Origin: Acinetobacter sp.
GTDB lineage: Bacteria > Pseudomonadota > Gammaproteobacteria > Pseudomonadales > Moraxellaceae
Length of the DNA: 64,000 nt
Reading direction: 5' to 3'
Assembly: GCA_031277915.1 (NCBI GenBank)
Contig: JAITLL010000056.1
Coordinates: 43,210 to 107,209 of the forward strand
Shown: positions 9,442 through 19,063 of the stretch, in pieces
Position numbering within the stretch: position 1 is the first letter of the stretch
Layout: each line of letters opens with the position of its first letter
Made by a program: the position numbers and the translations under genes
The notes under the pieces: generated by a model
The model's input: the letters and a program-made list of their open reading frames with translations, nothing else
Told to the model about the DNA's origin: nothing
The model's database searches: none

Positions 9442-11019
9442 TTATCTATATTGTTCAAGATACTGATCAAAGCTGATCTGACTATCTTGCTCAAGTTGTT
9501 CTTGCTGCTGTAAAGATTGTGCAGCTAATTGTTCAAAATATTGTAAAGTCTCTGCACTGATTTCATGCTTTTCATAACTTTCAGCATGCATCTGTGCCAT
9601 ATGACTGCCAAAGCTCCAAGTTCCACCATGCTTTAATGTGTCATCAATCACATGTGCAGATAATGTTTCATCTACTTCATCAATGCGTTCTTGCATCACA
9701 GTTAAAGCCGAGCTGTACAGATTTGTCGCATAGGTCTGATCAAGTAAATGAGCACAATCTTGCATATTAGAAATGTGCTGACGTGCCCAGTCTTCAATAT
9801 GGTAAGACCCGTTTAGATCAGTAATGGTTGCATTTGGCGCTCGACCACGGTTAACCACTTCTGTCTGGTTCTTCTCAATCAAATCTTGCTCAGGGCATAA
9901 CAACTCAGGGCTATCGCTTAATAAGCAATAAAGCGCTAAGACCTCAAGGAAACCCGCCGTTGTTTCATTCAAACCAATTGCCGAATATGGATTGACATCC
10001 ACTGCACGAAGTTCAACGTAACCTACTCCTCGATTTTGCAAGGCTTGAGATGGCGTTTCACCTGCGTGTGGCACCTGTTTTGGACGCACGAGACTGTAAT
10101 ATTCATTCTCGATTTGTAAAACATGGTCATTAATTTGCAACGGTTCACCAGAGGCATCATTTAACCCTAAACGGCTAAATGGCGGGTAAGGAGAATGTAC
10201 AGCTTTTTGTAAACCAGCCAAATAACCAGATAAATTGTTGTAGTGAATACCTAAACTTTTTTGTGCCGAGTTTTGGTAGCCTAAACGTCCCATACGTAGC
10301 GCTGTAGCATACGGTAAATAGTATGACCCTTTGATTAAAGGCAACAAATGATGTTCATGGCCCGTCAAAAAACAACGACAAACCGAAGGGCTCGCCCCGA
10401 CCAAGAACATAACCAGCGGCGTTAAACGAATAAAGTTACGGATCAGTCCAAAATAGCGATGACTACGATAATCTTGCAGACTCAGTGATTTTAATTTTTC
10501 GTCAGTTTCATGTTCCTGCAAAGCAGAAAAAAGAGTATCGGGAAAAGATAAATTATAGTGTACGCCTGAAATGGTTTGCATACGGCGTCCATAACGGATA
10601 CCCAAACCACGGCGATAAAGCGTCTTAAAGCGACCAATATTAGACGTGCCATACTGGGCTAAACGAATGCGTTCATCATTGTCATCCAACATACATGGCA
10701 TAGACAACGGCCAGAGTTTTTCACCATTTTCTAAATGACGGTGTACAACTGCATGAATATCGGTAAGCTCATGCAAGGCATCACCAATGGTTGGCTGTGG
10801 TGAAGTAATAAACTCCATCAATGCTTCAGAATAATCTGTGGTAATTTTTGGATGTGTTAAAGCTGAGCCTAATGCCTTTGGATGTAACTCTTGTGATAAG
10901 AACCCATTACTTTGCATACGTAAGCTTTCACGTTCTATTCCACGTAACATGCCTTGTAGTAGCGACGAATCCACCCAAGCAGGAATAACTGATTGAGATG
11001 GTGTAGTGGGTTGACTCAT
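9442..11019 (-). CDS. gshA: glutamate--cysteine ligase
   Basis: This 525-residue protein matches proteobacterial GshA, the ATP-dependent ligase that makes gamma-glutamylcysteine, the first step of glutathione synthesis. Characteristic segments are [20 protein letters not shown] near the N-terminus, [31 protein letters not shown] and [19 protein letters not shown]. Length is normal for the E. coli-type family. A divergent DUF924 gene begins about 170 bp away, so both promoters lie in that gap. dsbB follows closely downstream. Confidence 0.95.
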   Translation of the reverse strand: MSQPTTPSQSVIPAWVDSSLLQGMLRGIERESLRMQSNGFLSQELHPKALGSALTHPKITTDYSEALMEFITSPQPTIGDALHELTDIHAVVHRHLENGEKLWPLSMPCMLDDNDERIRLAQYGTSNIGRFKTLYRRGLGIRYGRRMQTISGVHYNLSFPDTLFSALQEHETDEKLKSLSLQDYRSHRYFGLIRNFIRLTPLVMFLVGASPSVCRCFLTGHEHHLLPLIKGSYYLPYATALRMGRLGYQNSAQKSLGIHYNNLSGYLAGLQKAVHSPYPPFSRLGLNDASGEPLQINDHVLQIENEYYSLVRPKQVPHAGETPSQALQNRGVGYVELRAVDVNPYSAIGLNETTAGFLEVLALYCLLSDSPELLCPEQDLIEKNQTEVVNRGRAPNATITDLNGSYHIEDWARQHISNMQDCAHLLDQTYATNLYSSALTVMQERIDEVDETLSAHVIDDTLKHGGTWSFGSHMAQMHAESYEKHEISAETLQYFEQLAAQSLQQQEQLEQDSQISFDQYLEQYR

Positions 11020-11187
11020 GCATTTGCTCGCTTATAAAAGATCACTATATACAAAATCGTGACATGATATAGATGTTGATATGATCACATCATTTCAGTT
11101 TGGCAATTTTTATCACAATCTTGTTATTTAAGACACGAAAGAATTGTGATTTTATTGAAGAATAATTGCTAAAGAGTTGTCAATATC

Positions 11188-11727
11188 ATGAACGATCAAG
11201 ACATTTTAAACTTCTGGTTTTCACCTGAACACCGTTCACTTTGGTTTGCAAAAAGTGATGAGTTTGACAAAAAAATCCGTGATCAATTTGCAGACATTCA
11301 TCGGCAGGCAACTCAAGCAGAACTTTGGTCTTGGCGAAAAACGGTAGAAGGTCGTCTTGCAGAGATTATTGTGCTAGATCAGTTTTCTCGCAACATTTAT
11401 CGTGATCAACCTGAATCTTTTGCTTATGACAGCCTCGCTTTAGCTTTGTCACAAGAAGCGATTAGTTTGCAACTCGATGTCCAGCTTAACCCAGAGCAGC
11501 GCTCGTTTTTGTACATGCCGTTTATGCATAGTGAATCAAAACAGATTCATGAGTTTGCCTTAAAATTATTTCAACGCCTCGGCAATGAAATTAATTTAAG
11601 CTTTGAGAAAAAACATAAAGTGATTATTGATCGCTTTGGACGTTATCCTCATCGCAATGCCATCCTTGGACGTGTCTCAACACCAGAGGAAACTGAATTT
11701 TTATTAGAACCAAACAGTAGTTTTTAA
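11188..11727 (+). CDS. DUF924 family protein
   Basis: The 179-residue protein shows the family hallmarks of DUF924: ILNFWFSPEHRSLWFAKSDE at the start, GRLAEIIVLDQFSRNIYRD in the middle and FLYMPFMHSESKQIHE later. It is helical, without signal peptide or membrane segment, and is thought to adopt a TPR-like fold. The function is not known. It stands alone on the plus strand between divergent gshA and a lipoprotein gene 60 bp downstream. Confidence 0.85.
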   Translation: MNDQDILNFWFSPEHRSLWFAKSDEFDKKIRDQFADIHRQATQAELWSWRKTVEGRLAEIIVLDQFSRNIYRDQPESFAYDSLALALSQEAISLQLDVQLNPEQRSFLYMPFMHSESKQIHEFALKLFQRLGNEINLSFEKKHKVIIDRFGRYPHRNAILGRVSTPEETEFLLEPNSSF

Positions 11728-11787
11728 GACTGCTCTATTTTTTAATGCTGAGTTATCCATTCTTCCATGCTCAGCAGGGAGTTCATC

Positions 11788-12351
11788 ATGAAATATCTCT
11801 CTCTTTGTTTAGCTTTAGGCACTGCCTTAACTTTAAGTGCTTGTTCAACCCTACCAAGTAAGCCAAAAACGTTTGATCAGCTTGGACAGTTTTCGGCCTA
11901 TCCATTAAATGCTCAAACATTTCGGATCAGCTTCCAAGCTGACTCAAATATGAGCTATGGAACAGCTGAAGAAATTACTTTGGTGAAATCAGCACAAACG
12001 ACTGTACAAAAAGGCTTCCGCTTTTTTAAAGTGCAAAATGACCCAAGTAATCAAAGCCAAAAACCACCGCGTCAGGCCGTGGTTTACCCATCTGCACCGA
12101 GTTTCTACCCATATGGTTATGGTCGTCGCTATCCAGGTTTCTGGCATGATCCGTTCTATGATTTCCCTCAAGTGGTCAATATCGACCCTGTTCAAGTGTC
12201 GTATACTATTGAATGTTATCGGGATCAAAAGCAGGCTCCTCAAGATGCTTTTGATGCAACGTTAATTCTCAGATCTATCGGACAAAAATATGGCTTAAGT
12301 CCGACAGGTGAGTTGTTGCCGCCACTTGAGCCACCAGTAAAACAAAAATGA
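11788..12351 (+). CDS. lipoprotein (resembles the CC0125/CC1285 family)
   Basis: I chose the ATG at 11788 because GGGAG lies just upstream and the protein then begins with a clean lipoprotein signal peptide, MKYLSLCLALGTALTLSACS. The lipobox is LSAC, with lipidated Cys at residue 19. The 187-residue product then has a region similar to CC0125/CC1285 lipoproteins (FRISFQADSNMSYGTAEEI, TTVQKGFRFFKV), followed by a Tyr/Pro-rich stretch. It likely sits in the outer membrane facing the periplasm. The function is unknown. The stop is 13 bp before the DUF445 gene, suggesting co-transcription. Confidence 0.78.
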   Translation: MKYLSLCLALGTALTLSACSTLPSKPKTFDQLGQFSAYPLNAQTFRISFQADSNMSYGTAEEITLVKSAQTTVQKGFRFFKVQNDPSNQSQKPPRQAVVYPSAPSFYPYGYGRRYPGFWHDPFYDFPQVVNIDPVQVSYTIECYRDQKQAPQDAFDATLILRSIGQKYGLSPTGELLPPLEPPVKQK

Positions 12352-12364
12352 ATAGGATGACCGT

Positions 12365-13675
12365 ATGAATATGGCAGAAGAAGTACACCATGCACCCAAT
12401 CTAAAACGCAGCAAATACTTTGCGACAATGGCGCTTGTTATTGTGGTAGTGCTGTGGATTGGGTTATTGGTTGCCAATCGATTTTTGCCAGAGTACACAA
12501 ACTTAATTCATATTTTAATGTTAGGTGCGGAAGCTGGCGTAGTGGGTGGACTAGCAGACTGGTATGCAATTACCGTTTTGTTTCGAAATCCCTTTGGTAA
12601 GCTTCCTATCCCTAAGTTTTTGCGGGATCATACCGAAATTATTCCGCGCAATAAGGCCCGTATTGCAGAGTCAATGGGCCGATTTGTGCAGGAAAACTTC
12701 CTGTCACCTCAAGTAGTCGAAAGAAGTTTAGAAAAAACCGATTTAAGCCTTGCTATTGGACAATGGCTAGCAAGCCCACAAAACAATACGCAAGTGGTAC
12801 AGCTCATTCAGCAAACTGTACCGAAAATTTTTGAATTTGTGAGCCAAGAGCAAATTGCTAATTTCGTGCAAAACAATAGTGTGCAATGGGTGCGTAATAC
12901 CCAAGTCAATAAACTCGCCAGCGAAATGCTACGTGCAGTCTTGGAAAATGACTTCCACCAAGACGTATTGCAACGTGGTCTTGATATCGCGCATGAGTGG
13001 GTCGTACAAAATCCAGATAAAACCCGTGATTTAACCCGAAAAATGTTTAAAGCACTGGGAGTCTGGTCACTTGCAAAGGGTGCAAGCTGGATTGGGATTG
13101 ATGTTCAGCAGCGCACCATCGACTCACTGATTGAAAAAGTAGAATCAATGCTGGCTGACCCTGAACACCCATGGCGGCAAGAAATTGAAACTGTTGCTCA
13201 CTCGCTTATGCTCGAATTAGCAAAACCAGATAGTGTTGCGAGCCAACGTCTAAATAGCGGTAAAGATGCACTGCTAGATAGTCCTCAAGTCCTGAACTTC
13301 ATTAGCGGTGCTGTCACAATTTTATGTGATGCCATTAAAGAAGATTTAATGAAAGAAGACTCTGGCATTGCAATGAACCTACGCGCAGCGATTCAGCAAC
13401 TTGGTGAAAACCTTGTCCAAAATGTAAAAGTACGTGATGTTCTCAACAAAGAAATGACAGGACTTGCACTGACCTTTACGGACCAATACAGCCATAAAAT
13501 CATCCGCTATGTGAGTGAACGCATTCATGAATGGGACTCACGTGAAATGATTGGCAAAATTGAGAATGAAGTCGGTGGCGACTTACATATGATCCGTGTA
13601 AACGGCGTTGTAGTCGGTGCATTTATTGGTTTAACACTCGGTGTAATTCGGGCAGTGATTGAATCAATTTTATAA
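12365..13675 (+). CDS. DUF445 family membrane protein
   Basis: The 436-residue protein has an N-terminal membrane helix (FATMALVIVVVLWIGLLVAN) and the DUF445 signature GAEAGVVGGLADWYAITVLFR followed by NPFGKLPIPK. A long amphipathic helical domain is next, and the C-terminal membrane segment is GVVVGAFIGLTLGVIRAVIE. Length and layout fit the YjiN-like family. No biochemical function is established. GGATG precedes the ATG, and the close spacing to the upstream lipoprotein suggests an envelope-related operon. Confidence 0.85.
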   Translation: MNMAEEVHHAPNLKRSKYFATMALVIVVVLWIGLLVANRFLPEYTNLIHILMLGAEAGVVGGLADWYAITVLFRNPFGKLPIPKFLRDHTEIIPRNKARIAESMGRFVQENFLSPQVVERSLEKTDLSLAIGQWLASPQNNTQVVQLIQQTVPKIFEFVSQEQIANFVQNNSVQWVRNTQVNKLASEMLRAVLENDFHQDVLQRGLDIAHEWVVQNPDKTRDLTRKMFKALGVWSLAKGASWIGIDVQQRTIDSLIEKVESMLADPEHPWRQEIETVAHSLMLELAKPDSVASQRLNSGKDALLDSPQVLNFISGAVTILCDAIKEDLMKEDSGIAMNLRAAIQQLGENLVQNVKVRDVLNKEMTGLALTFTDQYSHKIIRYVSERIHEWDSREMIGKIENEVGGDLHMIRVNGVVVGAFIGLTLGVIRAVIESIL

Positions 13676-13702
13676 CCCTAATAATTATCTTAAGAGAACA
13701 AT

Positions 13703-14857
13703 ATGCTACAGCTACAGTCAAAATTTCCCGCTCAAGGCGTGACTATTTTTAGTACCATGACAGCATTGGCACACCGTCTAGATGCACTTAACCTTTCACA
13801 AGGTTTCCCAGATTTCCCTGCCCCTCCTGCTCTGCTAGAAGCATTATCTCAGGCAACTTTGGCTGGACATAATCAGTACCCGCCTGGTGATGGTATTCTC
13901 GCACTACGTGAACAGCTTGCCTCACAATTTCAGCAACGTGACCAACTTCAACTTGACCCTGTCACCCAAATCACGATTACGCCGGGTGCAACCATTGCAA
14001 TTTTCTGTGCCATACAAGCCTGCATCAATGCAGGTGATGAAGTCATTATTTTTGACCCAAGTTACGACAGCTATGGCCCTTCTGTTCAGCTAGCAGGTGG
14101 TAAAGCAGTTCATATTGCTCTGCCAGCACCTGACTTTAAGGTTGACTGGCAGCAAGTTAAAGATCTGGTCAACGACAAAACCCGTATGATTGTGGTCAAC
14201 ACTCCCCACAACCCAACTGGTACTATCTGGGAAAAACAAGACTGGTTAGAGCTTATTGAACTGATTCGCGATAAAAATATTGTGGTTTTATCCGATGAAG
14301 TCTATGAACACTTGGTTTTTGACGGTCAGCAACACTTTAGTGCTTTGCATTTTCCAGAGCTTAGAGAACGTAGTTTTGTGATTGGCTCTTTTGGAAAAAC
14401 CTTTCATGTGACGGGTTGGAAAACAGGTTACTGTGTTGCTTCACCTGAATTAATGCGTCTATTCCGTCAGATTTACCAATATGCGAATTTCTGTGGCACG
14501 ACACCTTGCCAAATTGCGCTAGCACAGTATATGCAGCAACATCCAGAACATATTCAGGAACTTTCACAGTTTTACCAGACTAAGCGAGATCGATTTAATC
14601 AGGCAATCCACAACAGCCGTTTCTTGCTAAGACCATCTCAAGGTACTTATTTCCAAAACCTTGATTACAGTCAAATTAGACCCGACTTAAACGATGTAGA
14701 AATGTGTCAGTTTCTTGCCGAGCAACATAAAATTGTGGCCATTCCTGTTTCGGTGTTTTACCAACACGCACCTAAGTCTTTACGCCTAATTCGTTTCTGC
14801 TTTGCTAAAAATGATGAAACATTGCAAAAAGCAGGAGAAATCTTGAATGAATGTTAA
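13703..14857 (+). CDS. PLP-dependent aminotransferase (methionine aminotransferase YbdL-like)
   Basis: The 384-residue class I aminotransferase has the typical N-terminal NLSQGFPDFPAPPALLEAL, the dinucleotide-like NTPHNPTGTIW, the cofactor-phosphate segment VLSDEVYEHLVFDG, and the Schiff-base lysine in SFGKTFHVTGWKTGY (Lys232). The pattern resembles YbdL, which transaminates methionine and aromatic residues with 2-oxo acids, and kynurenine aminotransferases. Substrate choice is inferred, not shown. It is 27 bp downstream of the DUF445 gene. Confidence 0.85.
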   Translation: MLQLQSKFPAQGVTIFSTMTALAHRLDALNLSQGFPDFPAPPALLEALSQATLAGHNQYPPGDGILALREQLASQFQQRDQLQLDPVTQITITPGATIAIFCAIQACINAGDEVIIFDPSYDSYGPSVQLAGGKAVHIALPAPDFKVDWQQVKDLVNDKTRMIVVNTPHNPTGTIWEKQDWLELIELIRDKNIVVLSDEVYEHLVFDGQQHFSALHFPELRERSFVIGSFGKTFHVTGWKTGYCVASPELMRLFRQIYQYANFCGTTPCQIALAQYMQQHPEHIQELSQFYQTKRDRFNQAIHNSRFLLRPSQGTYFQNLDYSQIRPDLNDVEMCQFLAEQHKIVAIPVSVFYQHAPKSLRLIRFCFAKNDETLQKAGEILNEC

Positions 14858-14962
14858 TAAATTTAGAAACTTAGCATAGCAAAACACTACAAGAATCTTC
14901 CCCTAAGTATGCTAAGTTGAATATCCGCCCCGCTCATCAAAGGGATGGGCGATGGAGAATAC

Positions 14963-16330
14963 ATGCCACCAAGACAGTCTTTAATTCATCAGCAAAATCT
15001 ATGGAAAACATTTTTTGTTTTCCTACTTCCCCTGATTGCAACCAATATTTTGCAAAACCTGTCAGGTACCATTAACACCATCTTTGTTGGACAAATGATG
15101 GGGGTCGATGCAATTGCCGCAGTCTCTGTTTTTTTCCCTATTTTATTCTTGCTGCTCGCTTTTATTATCGGAATTTCAACGGGTACGACTATTTTAGTAG
15201 GGCAAGCTTGGGGCGCGCAGAATATTGAAAAAGTTCAAAGTGTCGTAGGCTCTACTCTATTTATGACCATTATTGGCGGTATCATTACCGCAATTATTGG
15301 TGTGTTTTTTGCCCATGATGTTTTAGAACTTTTAGGCACCGACCCAAAGGTCATGCATCTCTCTTTGCCTTATGTGCAATGGATGTTGGCAGGTAGTCCA
15401 CTCCTATTTGTCTATATTATCTATACCTCAATTTTACGGGGTGTAGGTGACAGTACGACACCTTTACTGGCGCTTGCTTTAACCAGTGTGATTGGTTTGG
15501 TCATTACCCCTATTTTGCTTAAGGGTTATTTTGGTTTACCTGCGCTAGGAATTATTGCTCCAGCAATTGCAACCATCACGGGCTATGTGGCTATCTTAAT
15601 TTTTCTTGCGATTTACCTAAACAAGAAAAAGCACCCACTTCGACCGAATCGCCAGCTTTTGCAACATATCCGTCACAATCCAGAGCTGAGTAAAATCATT
15701 TTACGCTTAGGTGTGCCAACTGGTATTCAAATGATTACCACCTCTATGGCGGGACTCGTGATTGTAGGTTTGGTTAACCGCTTTGGTGCACATGCGACAG
15801 CGGCGTACGGTGCCGTAAACCAAGTACTCAACTATATTCAGTTCCCTGCTTTATCAATCTCAATTGCCGCTTCAATTTTTGCAGCACAAGCAATTGGTGC
15901 AGGTAAATCAGATCTACTCGCACGTGTTACCCGCACAGCTTTAGGTATGAACTTTTTATTTACGGGTGCCTTAATTACGCTTGGATATCTCTTTTCAAAA
16001 TATTTAATGGCTTTATTTATTACCGATCCAACTGTGGTGGTGTTAGGGCAGCAGCTTTTATTCATTGTACTTTGGGCAATTTTATTCTTTGGTGCAGGTG
16101 CTATTTTTGCATCGATCATGCGTGCCAGTGGTACCGTGACAGCCCCAATGTTATTAAACATCTCGGCTATTTTGTTTATTGAAATTCCATGTGCTTACTG
16201 GTTCAGCTCAATGTGGGGACTTAAAGGAATCTGGTTTGCCTATGCCTTGGCATTTGTCAGCCTCTGTATTGTTCAAGGCTTGTATTACCAGTTTATTTGG
16301 AAGAAAAAGAAGATCAAAGTCCTAATTTAA
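14963..16330 (+). CDS. MATE family efflux transporter
   Basis: I prefer the ATG at 14963 (455 aa), preceded by GGAGAATAC, over an upstream in-frame ATG at 14945. The protein has about 12 membrane helices in two homologous halves. MATE-like features are LPLIATNILQNLSGTINTIF, VGQMMGVDAIAAVSVFFPI and GISTGTTILVGQAWGAQN. MATE pumps export cationic drugs in exchange for Na+ or H+. The sequence differs clearly from AbeM as I remember it, so I do not name it. A bidirectional terminator follows. Confidence 0.88.
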   Translation: MPPRQSLIHQQNLWKTFFVFLLPLIATNILQNLSGTINTIFVGQMMGVDAIAAVSVFFPILFLLLAFIIGISTGTTILVGQAWGAQNIEKVQSVVGSTLFMTIIGGIITAIIGVFFAHDVLELLGTDPKVMHLSLPYVQWMLAGSPLLFVYIIYTSILRGVGDSTTPLLALALTSVIGLVITPILLKGYFGLPALGIIAPAIATITGYVAILIFLAIYLNKKKHPLRPNRQLLQHIRHNPELSKIILRLGVPTGIQMITTSMAGLVIVGLVNRFGAHATAAYGAVNQVLNYIQFPALSISIAASIFAAQAIGAGKSDLLARVTRTALGMNFLFTGALITLGYLFSKYLMALFITDPTVVVLGQQLLFIVLWAILFFGAGAIFASIMRASGTVTAPMLLNISAILFIEIPCAYWFSSMWGLKGIWFAYALAFVSLCIVQGLYYQFIWKKKKIKVLI

Positions 16331-16349
16331 AAGCAGCTTAAGCCTTATA

Positions 16350-16377
16350 AAAAAAGCCATCGATTGATGGCTTTTTT
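16350..16377. terminator. bidirectional terminator between the MATE and SDR genes
   Basis: AAAAAAGCCATC, loop GATT, GATGGCTTTTTT is a perfect 12-bp hairpin with A/T runs. It lies between two convergent genes and can serve both. Confidence 0.93.
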
Positions 16378-16388
16378 GAATTTTAATA

Positions 16389-17222
16389 TTATTTCATCCA
16401 TTTCGTCACAATAGTTGAAGCACGTTGGTACCCTGTCGGGAACAAACGCTGAAATGCATCCAGAATTTTTGCATCACTACCAATAAGTAAACGACGTTTA
16501 TTTTTCAAAACTGCATCCAGAATTTGACGAGCTGCCTCTTCTGGTGGGGTACGCAGGAACTTATCAAAGTTTTCAATCGATTTATTTGGGTCCATACCTA
16601 AAGTACACAAGCTATCACTCATTTTTGCAGCTTTAGCAATATTGGTACGAATACCCCCTGGATGTACACATAACGAACTCACGCCACATTTTTCAATATC
16701 TAATTCTTGACGCAATGACTCGGTAAAACCACGTACCGCAAATTTAGTTGCATTATAACCAGATTGGGTCGGCTGAGCAGTTAAACCAAATAAGCTTGAA
16801 ATATTAATGATATGGCCATCTTGGGTTTGCTTAATAAATGGTAAAAATTCTTTGGTACCGTAAACCACGCCCCAAAAGTTAATTCCCACGATCCACTCTA
16901 AATCTTCGTAGGTTGCACCTTCTACAGTTGAGCCTAGAGCAACCCCAGCATTGTTAAAAATTAGATTAACAGAGCCATGATCTTGCACAGTTTCTTGTGC
17001 CCACTGTTTTACTGCTTCACGGTTAGAAACGTCTAGTTTTTTAGTTGTTACACTAATGTTGCTGTAAGGTTTTAATAGCTCAACGGTTTTCTCTAAGCCT
17101 TTTTCATTAATATCACTTAACGAAAGATGGCAGCCTTGTTTCGCCAAAAGAATTGCTAATTGTTGCCCAATGCCAGAACCTGCGCCCGTGATTGCAGCGA
17201 CTTTGTTTTTAAAATTTTTCAT
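16389..17222 (-). CDS. SDR family NAD(P)-dependent oxidoreductase
   Basis: I chose the Met at 17222 (277 aa; MKNFKNKVAAITGAGSGIGQ), which has AGGA upstream. The Rossmann glycine motif TGAGSGIG, the NNAG motif (LIFNNAGVALGS), the catalytic Ser in INISSLFG and YNATK (Tyr and Lys of the active site) are all present. It is a classical short-chain dehydrogenase of unknown substrate; the C-terminal extension resembles SDRs acting on aliphatic alcohols or aldehydes. It is divergent from a TetR regulator, with a perfect palindrome at 17295-17314 in its promoter region, so TetR control is likely. Confidence 0.87.
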   Translation of the reverse strand: MKNFKNKVAAITGAGSGIGQQLAILLAKQGCHLSLSDINEKGLEKTVELLKPYSNISVTTKKLDVSNREAVKQWAQETVQDHGSVNLIFNNAGVALGSTVEGATYEDLEWIVGINFWGVVYGTKEFLPFIKQTQDGHIINISSLFGLTAQPTQSGYNATKFAVRGFTESLRQELDIEKCGVSSLCVHPGGIRTNIAKAAKMSDSLCTLGMDPNKSIENFDKFLRTPPEEAARQILDAVLKNKRRLLIGSDAKILDAFQRLFPTGYQRASTIVTKWMK

Positions 17223-17294
17223 TGTCCATCCTTTGTTTTTCGATTTGCACAGTCGGTTCATTGCATGTGCATTTTAGACCCTTTCAATATAATT

Positions 17295-17314
17295 TTGACA
17301 ATACATATTGTCAA
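17295..17314. promoter_or_regulatory. palindromic TetR-type operator between SDR and tetR
   Basis: TTGACAATACATATTGTCAA consists of perfect 8-bp arms around a 4-bp spacer, in the 194-bp gap between the divergent SDR gene and TetR regulator. It lies about 75 bp before the SDR start and overlaps a possible TTGACA -35 element. It is the natural operator for the neighbouring regulator. Confidence 0.75.
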
Positions 17315-17416
17315 TATAGTACACTGTAATTTCAGATAGATTGGCACAATTCTACTGACGGCTTTATCATAGGCCCATATTTGCTGAAAAACCGATAAAT
17401 CAGGAACCATTTAGTT

Positions 17417-18088
17417 ATGGCGACAAACGACTCAACCAGTAAAAAGAAGACAAAAACTGTGAGTAAAGAACGTCAGTTCAAAGGGTTATCTCTTTCTGAA
17501 CGCAAAGAGGCACGCCGCGAAAAACTCATTGAAGCGGGTATTGCGACTTATGGAACCATTGGCTTTTTTTCAGTGACGGTCAAAGATGTCTGCCAAGAAG
17601 CAAAACTCACCGAACGCTATTTTTACGAATCTTTTAAAAAGAGTGAGGATTTGTTCCAGACCATCTTTTTAAAAATGATTGAAGAGTTACAGCAGAACTT
17701 GATGCAAGCTGTCATTAAAGCAGCGCCAGATCCGGAAAAAATGGTCGATGCAGGTTTAAGAGCACTGCTAACAACATTAAAAGAAGACCCAAGATTAGCT
17801 CGTATCGTCTATGTCGATGCAGTTTTGGTTCAGGAATTACATAATCAGGCGACCATTCAAGAAACACTTGCCCAGTTTGATCGCATGATTCAGGCCTTTG
17901 TTATGCTGACCATGCCACAAATCCAGCACAAGGAAAATGAGCTCTCTTTAATTGCAACCGGTTTAAACGGATACGTCACACAAATTGCAATTCGATGGGT
18001 GATGGGTGGGTTTGAACAGTCCCTGGAACAAGTTTTGACAGCTTGCCGTATTGTTTTCTTATCTTTATTGGCACAAGTTTCAAAATAA
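17417..18088 (+). CDS. TetR family transcriptional regulator
   Basis: The 223-residue protein begins with a Lys/Thr-rich tail, then a TetR DNA-binding domain at about residues 33-80 (RREKLIEAGIATYGTIGFFS, VTVKDVCQEAKLTERYFYES). The C-terminal ligand domain is all-helical. It faces a divergent SDR dehydrogenase gene and probably represses that gene and itself through the palindrome at 17295-17314. The ligand is unknown. FKKSEDLF after the recognition helix is typical of the family. Confidence 0.88.
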   Translation: MATNDSTSKKKTKTVSKERQFKGLSLSERKEARREKLIEAGIATYGTIGFFSVTVKDVCQEAKLTERYFYESFKKSEDLFQTIFLKMIEELQQNLMQAVIKAAPDPEKMVDAGLRALLTTLKEDPRLARIVYVDAVLVQELHNQATIQETLAQFDRMIQAFVMLTMPQIQHKENELSLIATGLNGYVTQIAIRWVMGGFEQSLEQVLTACRIVFLSLLAQVSK

Positions 18089-18281
18089 TATTAAAGTTTT
18101 TTGACACTTATTTTGATCAAACGGCTTCTCACAAAGTAAGTTTGTAACATATTGAATGGTTTTAAGAAACTTTTTATAGCTCTGTCATCATTTGGTCATG
18201 TGCTTGCCGTATTTTTGTCACAAATTATTGCTAAATTCGATTTTATAGACTTTTCTGCAATGAAATTGTCATAATTAATCT

Positions 18282-18303
18282 TTGTAATAAGCCTGTCATA
18301 ACT
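18282..18303 (+). promoter_or_regulatory. Pho-box-like direct repeats upstream of phoB
   Basis: TTGTAATAAGC followed directly by CTGTCATAACT gives two 11-bp units resembling the PhoB consensus CTGTCAT plus A/T. Another TTGTCATAATT lies 16 bp before the first unit. The site is about 40 bp before the phoB start, consistent with autoregulation under phosphate limitation. Confidence 0.65.
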
Positions 18304-18343
18304 ACAAAACGGTTCACCGTTAAAATCTACAAGGTATTACGCT

Positions 18344-19054
18344 GTGAAAGATGACTATATTTTAATTGTCGATGATGAGCTTCCTATTCGCGAAATGATC
18401 CATACTTCTTTGGACATGGCAGGCTTTCAATGTTTACAGGCTGAAGATGCCAAACAGGCTCATCAAATTATCGTCGACCAACGTCCGGCGCTTATCTTGC
18501 TCGATTGGATGTTACCTGGGGGCGTAAGTGGTGTCGACTTATGCCGTCGCTTAAAACGCGATGAAAACTTAGCAGAAATCCCAGTCATTATGTTGACCGC
18601 TCGCGGAGAAGAAGACCATAAAGTACAAGGTCTAGATGCCGGTGCAGATGACTATATGACTAAGCCATTCTCTACCCGCGAATTGGTTTCTCGTATTAAG
18701 GCTGTTTTACGCCGCGCCAATGCATTAAGTGGTGAAAAAACAATTGATGCCAACGGTTTAATTCTTGATCCTGTCAGTCAACGCGTGAGCTTTGGTAATA
18801 ACATTTTAGATATGGGACCAACAGAATATCGCTTACTTGCATTTTTTATGACCCATCCAGAACGTGCATATACACGTGCGCAGTTGCTCGATCAGGTATG
18901 GGGCGGTAATGTATACATCGAAGATCGTACCATCGATGTACATATCCGTCGTTTGCGTAAAGTTTTAGAACCTTTTGGTGTTGACCGATTTGTTCAAACC
19001 GTTCGTGGTACAGGTTATCGTTTCTCAACACGTGCAGATTTAGCCGCAGGTTAA
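18344..19054 (+). CDS. phoB: phosphate regulon response regulator PhoB
   Basis: The 236-residue OmpR-family regulator starts at a GTG. The receiver domain has the acidic pocket VDDE (Asp10, Asp11), phosphoacceptor Asp54 ([11 protein letters not shown]) and the conserved Lys in DDYMTKPFS. The winged-helix C-terminus contains [20 protein letters not shown] and [20 protein letters not shown], characteristic of PhoB. It activates phosphate-scavenging genes. phoR follows with a 9-bp gap. A Pho-box-like site precedes it. Confidence 0.95.
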   Translation: MKDDYILIVDDELPIREMIHTSLDMAGFQCLQAEDAKQAHQIIVDQRPALILLDWMLPGGVSGVDLCRRLKRDENLAEIPVIMLTARGEEDHKVQGLDAGADDYMTKPFSTRELVSRIKAVLRRANALSGEKTIDANGLILDPVSQRVSFGNNILDMGPTEYRLLAFFMTHPERAYTRAQLLDQVWGGNVYIEDRTIDVHIRRLRKVLEPFGVDRFVQTVRGTGYRFSTRADLAAG

Positions 19055-19063
19055 CCAAAATTT

